The notes under the pieces: model-generated
The model's database searches: none
What the model saw: only the letters and a program-made list of their open reading frames with translations
Told to the model about the DNA's origin: nothing
Shown here: piece by piece, positions 13,286 to 24,438 of the stretch
Position numbering within the stretch: the first letter of the stretch is position 1
Layout of the letters: every line of letters begins with the position of its first letter
Made by a program: the position numbers and the translations under genes
NCBI GenBank assembly: GCA_019321725.1
Contig: CM033110.1
Coordinates: 22,809,210 to 22,873,209, forward strand
Source of the DNA: Paulownia fortunei
Taxonomy: Eukaryota; Streptophyta; Magnoliopsida; Lamiales; Paulowniaceae
DNA length: 64,000 nucleotides
Direction: 5' to 3'

Positions 13286-14237
13286 CGATTCCCATCATCT
13301 TTTGCAAATCTTCATGGTGTTTATGCAAATCCTTGAGCCAGATATCACAATGAAAAATGTGAGATCTATTTAAAAAATATATATAAATAGAACTAAAAAT
13401 ACAAATATGAGGTGGAACACAACCATTCATGTTAAACTCTCTAGTTATTTGGAGGCGCCATCCATACTTGTCCAAAGAAACCTCTTTAGTTAAGAAAGAT
13501 ACAATGTCGGTCAGAGGACAATGTTCTTTCTGTTGGTGAAGTGGAAACCCGGAGAGAGTTGAGACTCAAACAATTGGTCTCAACTCCACTGGAACTACCT
13601 CATTTTTTTATTTTATTTTATTTTATTTAATTTTCAGAATTCGTCTTACTAATTTTGAGAGATGACGATCTTCCCTTAATTTGTCATTTGAGTAAATACG
13701 ATAATACATTATATAACACTATTAGAGTCGACATTCGATGTGATCAAACCCTCCCATTAAACCACATTCACGTCATGTGATGTGGACCTGAAGGGACACA
13801 AAAATGCATCGAAATCTCTGCTTCTGCCATAATTCGAACTCTAATACTCAAGGAATCTTCCAACCATAATTCTGGTCTCATGCACTTTCTTATGAAGCAT
13901 TATTAGTTGGAAAATGTTTCATGGACGATTAATGATAACATTATCAATGTGGTGTAAGATACATATTAATTATTGTTTTTGGTTAATCAGGTGTAGGTAT
14001 ATTGTCTATACCAAATGCAATATCATCAGGGGGAGAAGCTTCATAATTTTCTTCCTTATTGCTGGGTGCACTTTCTACACAGGCTTGTTAATTCGAAGAT
14101 GCATGGATATGACCCCAACATAAGAAGTTATCCCGACATTTGGTCATCCAGCATCCAGCATTTGGGGACCCCAATTTTTATTACACACATAAATGCATTA
14201 TATATTTGAAATATCCACTCATATAACTCCAACTTAT

Positions 14238-14520
14238 CGGCAATGTCAAGAAATAATACAACTATTTAGAATATATAAATAATTAAATAGATTATCTAAA
14301 ATAGATTAATTATATAATTCAATAGATTCATTAAAAAAACAATTTTAACTCTGTTCTTTACTGGTGAGAAGCATCGTGCTTGGGGGTGGTGCTGCCAATT
14401 TGTTTTACTACTATTATTTATCATATTGTAATTATTATATTTTGAAGACATGCAACTTCATTTAGAATTATATTGATAAAAAAACTTAATACATTCATGA
14501 TATATGATATTATGTTAGGA
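14238..14520 (+). mobile_element. Solo arm of the 31-kb inverted-repeat element
   Basis: This stretch matches the reverse complement of about 31350-31640 over its length. It shares AATACAACTATT, then CTAAAATAGATTAATTAT with AATTCAATAGATTCAT, then GGGGTGGTGCTGCC or close variants, and finally CAATTTGTTKTACTA with TTATATTTTG and AGACATKCAA. It shows that the element is a dispersed family rather than a local palindrome. Confidence 0.7.
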
Positions 14521-15519
14521 AAGAGATGATTCTATTTAGAATTGTGACATATTCATATAATAATTTGTCATATTTAGAAACACAATAACGATGAAAAATA
14601 AAAAGACGAATAATCTCCTAGATGCTATATTTAATAGATTACACGAATGTAATATTTATTTTTTATTTATACATAAAAATACATACACACATCATGAATG
14701 TGTATGGATGAAGGAAAATCTCCAATCAATATATCTTACATCAAATATAACATACTTTTAATTTTAGCATCAAAGTCATCAAATTACAAGATATCAGTAA
14801 GCCGTCTCAATTTTTGAGTGATTGGATTGCTACATGTTCTTTCCAGTTTACCCAATATATATTAAGTATACACTAGAAAAATGGTATATAAAGAAAATGT
14901 ATATTCGACACAAAGCAATTTATATATGGTTAAGGATGGAGCTACGAGTATGATATTTATTTTTTTAAAAAATAATAATTAAAATAATATTTTTAATTTT
15001 TTAAAAAAATAAAATTTAATAATTTAATAATTTTATATATATAATTTTTATTAATTTAAAATTTTATGAAATTGAACGAGGAGCTTCCCCTGACTCTATC
15101 CCTACACATAGTGATTGATATACTACTTTCTATCAAAGATACGCTATCAAAACACATTTCCAAATACAAATGCAACAATAAAAATGTTTAGATTAAAGAT
15201 TTTAAGTTAAAAAAATTCAATTTCTTAATAATAAATACATTACACTTATTTCAATAATTTAGAATTGTTATAAAGTTCAATTTTAATTTTTGAATAGTAA
15301 ATACATTACACTTATTTCGGCAAACTTAAAATCACAATAAATTCCAAATCTTTTTGACAAAAATTTAAATTCACATTATGTGACAGCCATTACATGTTCT
15401 TACTTCCCCCTCAATCCTCCGAAACTAAATACTTCCAAAATTCATCCTTAAAAAGAATTGTTGAAAAATCCACCGAGTACAGGCCTAGAAGCGAACAGGG
15501 AGGAACGATCATGTACTAA

Positions 15520-17156
15520 ATGATCAGAAAAACAACCACATCAAAGAGCTCCATCTGCCACCAACGCTCGTCCCTCTGGCGCAACTGCACAAATCTTCGA
15601 ACCCTAAAGCTAATCCACGCTTGCATGATCGTCAACAGCTTCAACTCCGATCGCTCCGCTCTCAGAGAACTCATCTACGCGGCTGCAATTGCGATCCAAA
15701 CCACCATTGTCTATGCCCACCAAATGTTCGACAAAATTTTGGAACCGGACCTCTTCATGTGGAACACTATGCTGAGAGGCTCAGCTCAGAGCTCCAAACC
15801 TCAATTGGCCATTTCACTCTATGCCCAGATGGAAAAGCTTTTCGTTCAACCTGATCACTACACTTTTCCTTTCGTGCTCAAGGCTTGTACGAGGCTTTCC
15901 TGGGTTAACATGGGTTGTGTGATACATGGGAAAGTAGCGAAACACGGGTTTGAGTGGAATAAGTTTGCTAGGAATGCCCTCATCTACTTTCACGCGAATT
16001 GTGGAGAAATAAGGGTTGCGAGCCTGCTGTTTGATGACTCCGCGAGGAAAGATGTTGTGGCTTGGTCTGCTTTGACTGCGGGATATGCAAGGAGGGGTGA
16101 TTTGCATATGGCTAGGTGGCTGTTTGATAGAATGCCGGTGAAGGATTTGGTTTCTTGGAATGTTATGATCACTGGGTACGTGAAGCAAGGGGAGATGGAG
16201 TGTGCGACGGAGTTGTTTAATTTGGTTCCTAAAAGAGATGTTGTGACTTGGAATGCAATGATTTCAGGTTATGTGCTTAGTGGGGAGCATAGGAAGGTGT
16301 TGGAGATGTACGAGGAGATGAGGAGTGCAGGGGAGTGTCCTGATGAAGTGACAATGTTGAGCCTTTTGTCAGCATGTGCAAACTTAGGAGCTTTGGATAT
16401 TGGAGAGAAGATTCATTGCTCCATTTTGGAGATGGGTGAGGGAGTGTTGGAATTTTTCTAGGGAACGCACTTATTGACATGTATGCCAAATGTGGAAACA
16501 TTGAGAAGGCGCTTGATGTATTTCATTGTATGAGAGAGAAGGATGCAACATCATGGAACTCTATAATTGTGGGATTGGCTTTTAGTGGTTATATGGACAA
16601 ATCCATTTCTGTTTTTGAAGATATGAGGAAAAAGAAGTTTAGGCCCAATGAGATAACTTTTGTTGGGGTATTAATTGCTTGTAGTCATGCGGGGAAAGTC
16701 GATGAGGGACGTGCTTACTTTAACTTGATGAAAAATGTATATAATATTCAGCCAAATGTAAAGCATTATGGCTGCATGGTAGATTTGTTTGGGCGGGCAG
16801 GGCTGTTGAATGAAGCATTTGAGTTCATTGACACAATGGAGTTTGAACCAAATGCTATTATTTGGAGAACACTACTTGGAGCTTGTCGAATTCATTGTAA
16901 TGTTGAGCTGGGGAGACGTGCTAATGAGCAGCTGCTCAAATTGAGACGGGATGAAAGTGGTGACTATGTGTTGTTGTCGAACATATATGCTTCAAATGAT
17001 GAGTGGTGTGGAGTTGAAAATGTGAGGAAATTGATGGATGAAACTGGGGTGAAAAAGGAACGTGGTTTCAGCTTGGTTGATCACGAGAATAATGAACTCC
17101 TCGGCTTTTTGCTTGGCTCAAAACCTCATACAAATGCAAGAGAAATTTCATTTTAG
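15520..17156 (+). CDS. PLS-type pentatricopeptide repeat protein (E class), At5g15300-like, interrupted by a frameshift
   Basis: Organelle-targeted RNA-binding protein family; members bind single organellar transcripts. The N-terminus MIRKTTTSKSS and the body (LIHACMIVNSF, DKILEPDLFMWNTMLRGSAQ, VVTWNAMISGYV, PNEITFVGVLIACSHAGKVDEG) follow Arabidopsis At5g15300 closely. The E motif is present (NAIIWRTLLGACRIH, GDYVLLSNIYASNDEW), with no DYW domain. The gene is single-exon, as is usual. Frame 1 ends with TAG at 16459-16461 after VLEFF. The protein resumes one base out of register as GNALIDMYAKCG, so loss of one base in the TTTTTC run at 16453-16458 explains the break. Repaired length would be about 545 residues, normal for the family. 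Everything else is intact, so the break is either recent or a sequence error. Confidence 0.88.
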
Positions 17157-17668
17157 TGCTCAGAGGTGAGATTTGTTTTCCTTGCTCTTCATACATTACA
17201 AATACACTTAACCATAGAATACCTAAACATCATCGTGTTTTTTTTTTGTTTTTTTTTTTTTGCTTTCTTGTTTGTGTAATTATGTTCTCATTTCATACAT
17301 TGTGATGTTGAATATCATTCTCTGGACTCTCTGCGATCTATATGTTCAATATGTGAAGTAGTTCAAATTTGATGCATACTGATGCACCTTGATATAGAAT
17401 TTCTGAGTAAACAAACATCATATTGCTACTTAGATGCAGACACACAGACTGTATAAATAAACATGGTGGCAATAATAAAGAAATTATTCCTTTTCCAGTG
17501 GAGTACATGAGTAAAATATTACATTATGAGACCCATTGCTTATAATAAAGAACTTGAAATTAACTCGAACTAAGTCACATCCAATCACATACTGCCTTGC
17601 AGACTCAAACAAATAGTAAGTACTTGCACCACGGCTCCTTTGAGCGTACAAAAATTCTCCTTGCCGTA
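17157..17668. other. Converging 3' regions of the PPR and CASP genes
   Basis: Likely holds the 3' UTR of the PPR gene (plus) and of the downstream CASP gene (minus). There is a T-rich run at about 17241-17262. No other gene seen. Confidence 0.5.
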
Positions 17669-18734
17669 TTACTGTCGAGACAGGGCAACAGCAGACAACA
17701 ATATCAACAGCATAAGCACAAGAATTCCTATGAAGGATCCAACCAAGGAGCCGGAGACTCGCTCACAGAAGGAGTTGTATTGTTGACATATAGCAACCCA
17801 GTTGGCCCGAACATTGCCCTTGTGGGCTAAGTGCACGATGGCAGCCGCAGCAGAAGCACCAGCCGTCAAAAGAGCTAGAATTGTCTACACAAATTCACAC
17901 ACATTTTATTAATGGAATTAGCAAAGGATAATAGTCTACAGTCTGATGAAAATAATGATTTTGAGGATACCCTGTAAAATTTTTGGCCTGACATGTTTAG
18001 TGTGTTGTGTCTGTGTTTCCCTTGACAAGGAATTGATGTAACGATGTATCAGAAATCATGAATTATAGATGTCTGTGTTCATTTCCTGATTTCTATTTTA
18101 CCTTTTCTTGTCTTGGAAGTTGATATGAGAATAATTATAGCTATAATCAATCATACTTATTGTAGAAAATTTCATTTCAATCTTGTAAAGTTTTAATTTC
18201 ACAAAATGTAGAGGAACTGAATTTTCAAGATTTCAGTTGCTACCAAACAAACTGCTGAAATGCAAGCCATTGAGTATCGTATCATTACCGTGTCAAGTAT
18301 GATCAGCACAGTCCTAGTCACTTTTGCGTCACTCTTCAAGATGTGGAATACGGATAGCGCAAGTGAAAGAACCAGGTAGGCAGTTGCTATGGCATTTGAA
18401 ACCAAAAAGAACCTGTTGTAGCACGTTTACAGTTTGCATCATCAGAGACCATATACTTATATACAGTACTACAAAAGTAAGCAAAATGGTTTTGAGTTTA
18501 TCAGACTTACGTGAATGTTGGAAGATCCTGGTGTTGAGCCTTGAAACGAATAAATTGGGTGAAGATGGGAAGGGCCTGATTAGTTGTTCCCATGGCAATG
18601 GCACTTCCCAAGGTACCGATAGCAGCAACTATTCTCATGATGAAATCAAGTTTTGATATTCCTCTATTAGGAGGAGCAGTCTCTGGAGCAGCATCCTCAG
18701 AGACCTCACCAGCTTCTTGTTCATTTTCCTTCAT
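17669..18734 (-). CDS. Casparian strip membrane domain (CASP) family protein, diverged copy
   Basis: Four-helix MARVEL-like membrane protein; CASPs scaffold the Casparian strip domain of the endodermis and recruit the lignin-polymerising machinery. Exons 18734-18511, 18412-18289 and 17884-17669 join in frame to 187 residues. TM1 lies in [20 protein letters not shown] with the conserved Arg; TM2 in [21 protein letters not shown]3 carries the conserved Asp in LIILDT and continues in [19 protein letters not shown]. The second extracellular loop has [15 protein letters not shown] with both Cys, and TM4 ends [10 protein letters not shown]. In the first extracellular loop the signature reads [10 protein letters not shown] rather than ESLPFFTQF as in the neighbour at 22.5 kb, so it may be specialised. 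The exon structure is identical to the neighbour's, with a 124-base middle exon in both, which marks a tandem duplication. Confidence 0.9.
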
Positions 18735-18830
18735 TTTCTTAGGTAAATAACGTCAAGTTTTTGCTTATGCACTCGCTTCAAAAGACTTATGTTTCTGAGT
18801 AGAATGTGTTGGTTGCTGCAGAGATTGCAG

Positions 18831-18841
18831 GGAATTTATAC
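18831..18841 (-). promoter_or_regulatory. Probable TATA box of the diverged CASP gene
   Basis: Minus-strand GTATAAATTCC about 100 bases upstream of the start codon at 18734. Confidence 0.55.
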
Positions 18842-20733
18842 ATATTCCGAAGACAAAGATAGTTTGTGCAAGCTTCCACTAAGCAAATCAGTCAAATGAT
18901 AGGTAGGATGGTAGGTTTTTGAACATAGTTTGGTGTCAAAAAGATCGAGCAGTTTCTAAAGCAAAAACTTAGGAATTATTAGATCATTAAATACCTGCCT
19001 TGGCTTGCTTGTGTATCACTTTTTAACATGTTTGTATTTGACTACTCCTTGTCCAGTATGGAAAATGTAATATGAAGTTTGGCCAAAAAACAGAAAAGAT
19101 AAGGAGATGGTTCCCCTTTCAACAATTAATTTTATGATCCCTATCGAGGGTTGACCACTAATATGAAATGGAGGAGTTGACCTTGGTTGCATTGGGTTAT
19201 ATGGAGGCAATAAAAGTTTGTTTTGGTGCATGATTTTGGCAATATGAATCTACTCAATCCACCTCGTACCATCTTGGTGGTCTGGTTTTGTATCAACAAA
19301 TAAGAGCCAAGCCCAAACTTAGACGTAGAAAAATTCCATTTTTATGTATTAAAATTTGAAAATAATTATATATACTAGTAAAGGGAATGCGCATTGCGTG
19401 TGGATGTGAATTTTTTGCAAGAATATAACAATAATACATTAAGAAATGTTTTAATTCTTGTGAATGAAGACTGAAAAAATTAATAAAATAATTAAATTAA
19501 CTATATTACTTTGAGATACATTATATTTTTTTATTATTAAGACTGGTTTTCTTAATTTACGTGAACCTATGTATTTCTTCAATTAGTCCTATTTTGTGTA
19601 AACAAACCATTTGTTCAGTCCACAATTTCCATAAAGTCCATCCCCTGAGTATGAGGGTGTGTTAGGTTCGTTGAAAAGCCTTCATATATAGTCCACGGAT
19701 ATTAGGCCAGTCCGGTTCGCTAACATTGCTTCATTAATTTTATTTGACCAAGTAAACAAGAAAATTACAAATTGTTTAAGTTCAAGTGCTCAAAAAGCGA
19801 AAGTATTTTTAGCATTAAAAAAAGACATTTTTTAAAATTCCAGATGGACAATCAAATGTTCCCAAAATGGGGGATTAGTAGTAAGAATGATTGAATTTAT
19901 CTTTTCCCAACTTTCTTTTCCTTTTTTTTTTCTTTTTTCTTTTTTGGTGGGGTGGGGGGCGCGGAAGATGGGGATGGGGGGATTGTTCATGTCTTTCTGC
20001 ATCCTTTGAATTAGAAAGTGATTAATTGCTAATCTACCCGAAGTCCATACAGTGATATTTTACCTTCAATGAAGGACCTAATCCAAGTGGCTCCATCCCT
20101 AACTTTCAAATCCAAACTTTCCTACCTTAATTTGTTAGGACAGTTATTTTTATCAGTTAAAGCTTGACTACTCATGATTTGTATTATATATATATATACA
20201 CATTTTCTATTAGCTATTTTTTGTGCATTAATTAATCAGTTTGACCATAGATGAATAAATTTTATAGGTTAATAATGAGAGTTCTTAAGTTAAAGAAAAA
20301 TTGTCCTAAGAGCTTCATTATGGTTGACTTGTTAGGAATTTCTGAAATGTAAATTCTTGTATTTGATATGTTACACTTGAATAGACAATACATATAGTAT
20401 ATGAATAATGAATAAATATCGAATTTCTTATTAAATTAGACATTTTCCCATCATTCAAATATCCGACATACAATTCATCGAGTGAAAAATAAATATTAAA
20501 CTTCTCATCTATGTAAAAGAGTGAGTTCTAAGAATTCAAAGATTCTAATGCATCATTAATGATAATTTATCAAGTCAAAAAACTCGGATTTAACAAAGAA
20601 GTGTTTATTGACTTGTCTGGATTGGCCTTAGCCCACCTACTATTGGACTTGAAATTTAGTATTTTGGGCCCAATATAAAATGAACTGGGCTTGAATTCCA
20701 ACTCTTACATATATGTCATATATGAGTCCAATG
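18842..20733. other. Intergenic region between the two CASP genes
   Basis: No gene is supported. It includes a T-rich/G-rich tract at about 19919-19982 and an 8-bp target duplication (20726-20733) at the edge of the hAT-type element. The stretch near 19375 (GGGAATGCGCATTGCG) resembles a Helitron-like end but could not be confirmed. Confidence 0.4.
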
Positions 20734-21421
20734 TAGGGTTGGACATTTAGATTTGGGTTTTCGAATCCCGATTCGACCCGATCATATCAGGTTTTTAAAA
20801 AAAAATTGAATTTTGGATAATTCAAATCCGGTTGAATAATTTTCAGATCGACTATCGGGTAGAATTTTTCTACCTGAATTATCCGATCGGGTATCGAAAA
20901 TAAATTTTAAAAAAATAAAAAATTAACCCCAAATTCTTACATACACCATCATTAGTACAACCCTCAACTCTTAGGTCCCAAGCCCTCAAATTCATTTCCG
21001 GTGACGAAAAAGAAAAAAAGAAGAAGAGGGGGAAGAGAAATGGGGAGGAAGAAAGAGAAAAAGAAAATTGAAAAAGAAAGAAGAAGAAGAAGAGAGGGAG
21101 GATATTTCGGGGTAAGAAGAAAAAGAAAGATAAAAAGAAAAAGAAAGAAGAAGAAGAATAGAGGAGGAGAAAATGGGGAAAGAGAAAAAATAGAAGAAAA
21201 GGAAGAGGAAAATGGGGGAGAAAGAGAAAGAGTAAAAAAAATTTAAAACAAAAAAGGGGACTCAGTACTTTCGAGAGAAACAAAATCAAAGTTAATATAA
21301 TTTTTTCTTTAAAGAAAAATTCATAACCCAACCTATTGGGTACCCGAGTATTTTGGATTAGTGTAGGATATCCGATTCGATTACCGAAAAATTCGACTAC
21401 CCGACCCGATGCTCATCCCTA
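20734..21421. mobile_element. Non-autonomous hAT-type transposon with polypurine core
   Basis: The left end TAGGGTTGGACAT and the inverted right end TAGGGATGAGCAT match at 10 of 13 positions. Both ends continue into CCCGA/TCGGG-rich sequence. The element is flanked by 8-bp target duplications, GTCCAATG (20726-20733) and GTCCAACG (21422-21429), with one mismatch. An 8-bp duplication and these terminal bases fit the hAT superfamily. There is no transposase frame; the interior is an almost pure purine tract. Confidence 0.8.
21003..21260. repeat. About 240-nt polypurine/polypyrimidine tract
   Basis: The plus strand is almost only A and G, in irregular GAA/GGA/AGAAA words with a handful of T/C interruptions. 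It creates long Lys/Arg/Glu-rich frames on one strand and Phe/Leu/Ser-rich frames on the other; these are compositional, not genes. Confidence 0.9.
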
Positions 21422-21709
21422 GTCCAACGTGAAGCAATTCACAAATTAATTGATTGAAATGAATAAGTAGCAGCCACCTGGGGGCTGGGATGATAAGTAA
21501 AGCAGTAGATAGCAATCAATCAATATATTCATCCTTAAACAGAATCTATTACACACGAAAACAACAGTACAAACAACAAAGACAAAATAACGCAGCACTC
21601 CCCTTTTTATCACACTGAAAAGCAATACAATTTTCTCACAAACATAAACCAACAAATATCAAACATATATGTAATCAGCCATATGAAGAACAATCCTACA
21701 GTAGCAGAA

Positions 21710-22533
21710 TCAATGTCGGCGCGACAGAGTTACAGCTGACATCAGAATCAATAGTATGAAAACAATCATCCCTCCAAATGATCCGATCAAAGAACCCGAA
21801 ATTCGCTCACAGAAAGAATTGAACTGTTGGCAAATGGCAAACCAGTTAGTCCGAGTGTTCCCCTTGTGTGCCAAGTACACAATTGCTGCTGCTGCTGAAG
21901 CTCCAGCAGTCAAAAGCGCCAGCATTCCCTTCGCAGAATATCCATTTCAAATATTAATGCTTAAGTTCGAATAAAAATAAATGGAGAAAATGGAAAAAGG
22001 ACTGTAATTTCATGTTACCGCGTCGAAGAAAATCAAGACCACCCTGCTGTTTTGTGCACCACTCCTTATGATGTGGAAGATGGAGAGTGCCAGAGAAAGA
22101 ACTAAGTAGGCGCTCACAATAGAATTCGCCACTACAAAAAACCTGCAGAGATTAAAAATCATCAAGATTTTCTCATCTATGTATGTTTGAAGTAAAAAGA
22201 TTGATTTCACTACTTGTTTTTCTACTTTGTACATAAGTACATATATATATATATATATAGTGTAAAGATATGGTTGTTGTTGCTGTTTTAAGACAACATG
22301 AGAACATGCACTACTTACGTGAACATTGGGAGATCATCATACTTGGCCCTGAACCTGATGAACTGAGTGAAAAAGGGAAGTGATTCATCAGTTGTTCCCA
22401 TAGCAATAGCACTTGCTAAGGTTGCAATAATTGCAACAAGTCTCAGGATGAAGTCCAGTACCGCTACACCACGGTTCACCCCAGCTTTTGGGGCTGAACC
22501 CGAATCCTTTGCACCAAGCTCAAGCCCACCCAT
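21710..22533 (-). CDS. Casparian strip membrane domain protein (CASP), canonical copy
   Basis: Endodermal plasma-membrane scaffold of the Casparian strip domain. Exons 22533-22319, 22142-22019 and 21928-21710 join in frame to 185 residues, the usual CASP length. A hydrophilic N-terminus precedes TM1 ([22 protein letters not shown], conserved Arg). The first extracellular loop carries the full signature [12 protein letters not shown], typical of true CASPs of plants with Casparian strips. TM2 is [20 protein letters not shown]3 has Asp in LIFFDA, the second loop reads [18 protein letters not shown], and TM4 ends [13 protein letters not shown]. It lies about 3 kb upstream of the second CASP on the same strand. 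A clear TATA box (ATATAAAT, minus, at 22668-22675) sits about 140 bases before the start. Confidence 0.93.
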
Positions 22534-22667
22534 TCAACCTACTTGAATAAAATAGCAACAAAAAAGGAAAATGCAAAGTTACAAGATTGTAAAAACGGGT
22601 CCTATCAAGAATATGCTTAATTAGTTCTAAGCGCAGTGTTGAATACAGGAGGGTGAGATAGTGGGGG

Positions 22668-22675
22668 ATTTATAT
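22668..22675 (-). promoter_or_regulatory. Probable TATA box of the canonical CASP gene
   Basis: Minus-strand CATATAAATCC about 140 bases before the start codon at 22533. Confidence 0.55.
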
Positions 22676-22830
22676 GGTTAGAGGAAGCAGTGTGATTGCA
22701 AAGTAGGTGTAGAATAGACAGAATCTCAGTAGTTAGTACATTATTTACTAGCTAAAGTTGGCAAATGATCCTATTAATTAAGTCTACCTGCCGTACTTGC
22801 TCTAATAATATCAAGAGATATACATCTTTA

Positions 22831-22874
<44 letters not shown>

Positions 22875-24276
22875 GTGCCAAGTATGATTTGTAGCATATA
22901 TATAATTTCCAGAAAGGGGAAAGCTGAGACCACCTCAAATATGGACTGAGTGATAACCTAATCCACTTATCTTTGATTATTTCTTATCATTTTATGTGTC
23001 TTGAACTAATACTATGGGCATGCGAGGTGTCACAATTCCTGTTACTTTGATTGCAATGCAGTTGGAAAATAGTCCGTACTAAATCCATGATATGAACTAT
23101 GGCATATTTCGGAGGATTACGGGATTCCGGGGTCGAAAATAATTGTAATTGGGTAAAAATAATTTTATCTATATGTGTTTTTAAGAATGGGTAAAAAGTA
23201 TTTTATCTGCACGTGTTTTTTAAAAGGAACGTATACTTTAAAAATAAGCATATGGCTCCTTATATTTTTTTATAATGGATAAATGATACCTAATTTAACT
23301 TTATCTGAATTGCAAAATTATCAACTTACCGTTATCATTTTATATAAGGAATAAAAATTTATAATTAAAGAATATTTATAATATTCTATATATTTTAGAA
23401 TAACGTACATGTTATTAGTAAATATACACAAAATACTTTTATTTAATAATTATGACTTTAATTGATTGTGAACCATGAAAAATAAAAATATTTTTTTTCC
23501 TGCATAAGTATACGAGTAAGAGTAAGTTACTTTTTGATACAACAAATGATAAAAATTGATTTGAACGCTATTTTCCCTTTTATTTTTTGAAAACATAAGG
23601 AGGTATATGCATTTTTCATACATATGCTGTAATACACCAATTTTAAAAAATACATAATGGTAAAATGTTATCTATTTTTAATTACAACCGTCCATGTCCA
23701 TGTAATAAAACCGATATAAAGTTTTTTATATATGAATAATTAAGATTGTTCAGAAACTCAAAAGTTGGACTCTTCTTACCGGAGGAAAGTCGAAACTAAT
23801 CCATTCAAATAGAACGTGAGGAAACGATGTGGTCGCTGGTCTTGGCAATGATGAAATTGTACGACCACTTGATGAAATTGGACTATGTTGTGGCGGACCT
23901 TTCTGCGCTAAAGGCCCATTTAGCCCGCTAGCACACTGCCTTATATTATTATCTGAAGCCCAATTTTAATTTCATAATTAAAAACAATTCAGTGGCAGTG
24001 AGGGGATATTAGGAAAATATTATAGTAATTTCATATTTCAAGTTTTAATTTTGTCCTCAAAAATCAGAAGTCAACCAACAAGGAGAAAACAGTATTTTCA
24101 CTCCACGAGCGACCAATGAATCCGGATTCATGCTCTGAAAGAGTTGACTTTTCAGACAGATGATAAATTTGCTGTTCTTCTCCAATTTTCCGTCTAAATT
24201 AAACACAGATCAAAAAAGAGAATTCTGTCCCCTTTCTTCCCATTGAGAAAATAATCGAGAAAGAGGCAAAAGAAAA
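22676..24276. other. Intergenic region with (AT)n(GT)n microsatellite
   Basis: A compound (AT)n-(GT)n repeat lies at about 22830-22874. The rest is AT-rich without a supportable gene; 24100-24276 probably contains the promoter and leader of the small membrane-protein gene. Confidence 0.5.
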
Positions 24277-24438
24277 ATGGATCAGAACAAAAGCGCGTTT
24301 CTGATTGGAATTGCAGGTGCGGTGATCACGCTTTCTGCTTATTCCCAGACTCTCATGTCTCCTACACAATGCATCACAGTTGGGTTGTTTGTTCTAATCT
24401 TCGGCCTTCTTGTCAGGGAAGGTCTCATCTCCATTTGA
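24277..24438 (+). CDS. Small two-helix membrane protein, 53 residues
   Basis: The frame from ATG at 24277 to TGA at 24438 gives a 53-residue protein beginning MDQNKSAFLIGIAGAVITLS and ending GLLVREGLISI. It has two hydrophobic segments (residues about 7-21 and 33-46) joined by a short AYSQTLMSPTQC loop, with few charged residues. The leader just before it is purine-rich, like a plant 5' UTR, and codon use is normal. It looks like one of the small conserved plant membrane proteins of about 50-60 residues, but I cannot name the family with certainty. It is not linked to its neighbours by any obvious function. Confidence 0.7.
   Translation: MDQNKSAFLIGIAGAVITLSAYSQTLMSPTQCITVGLFVLIFGLLVREGLISI

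Larger units (their letters stand above)
10156..15519. other. AT-rich intergenic region with repeats
   Basis: No gene is supported. It holds a diverged direct repeat at about 12988-13090 and 13172-13285, a copy of the 31-kb inverted-repeat element at 14238-14520, and a possible MITE at about 14930-15115 whose ends read GGATGGAGCT and, inverted, GGGATAGAGT. The final 100 bases probably include the promoter and leader of the PPR gene. Confidence 0.4.

Noticed and set aside
19365..19420. Helitron-like end (TATACTAGTAAAGGGAATGCGC)
   Set aside because: No CTRR end with hairpin was found downstream; too weak to annotate.
20879..21331. Long open frames on both strands in the purine tract (150 aa minus, 81 aa plus)
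   Set aside because: Low-complexity Phe/Leu/Ser and Lys/Arg/Glu strings forced by composition inside a transposon; no domain.
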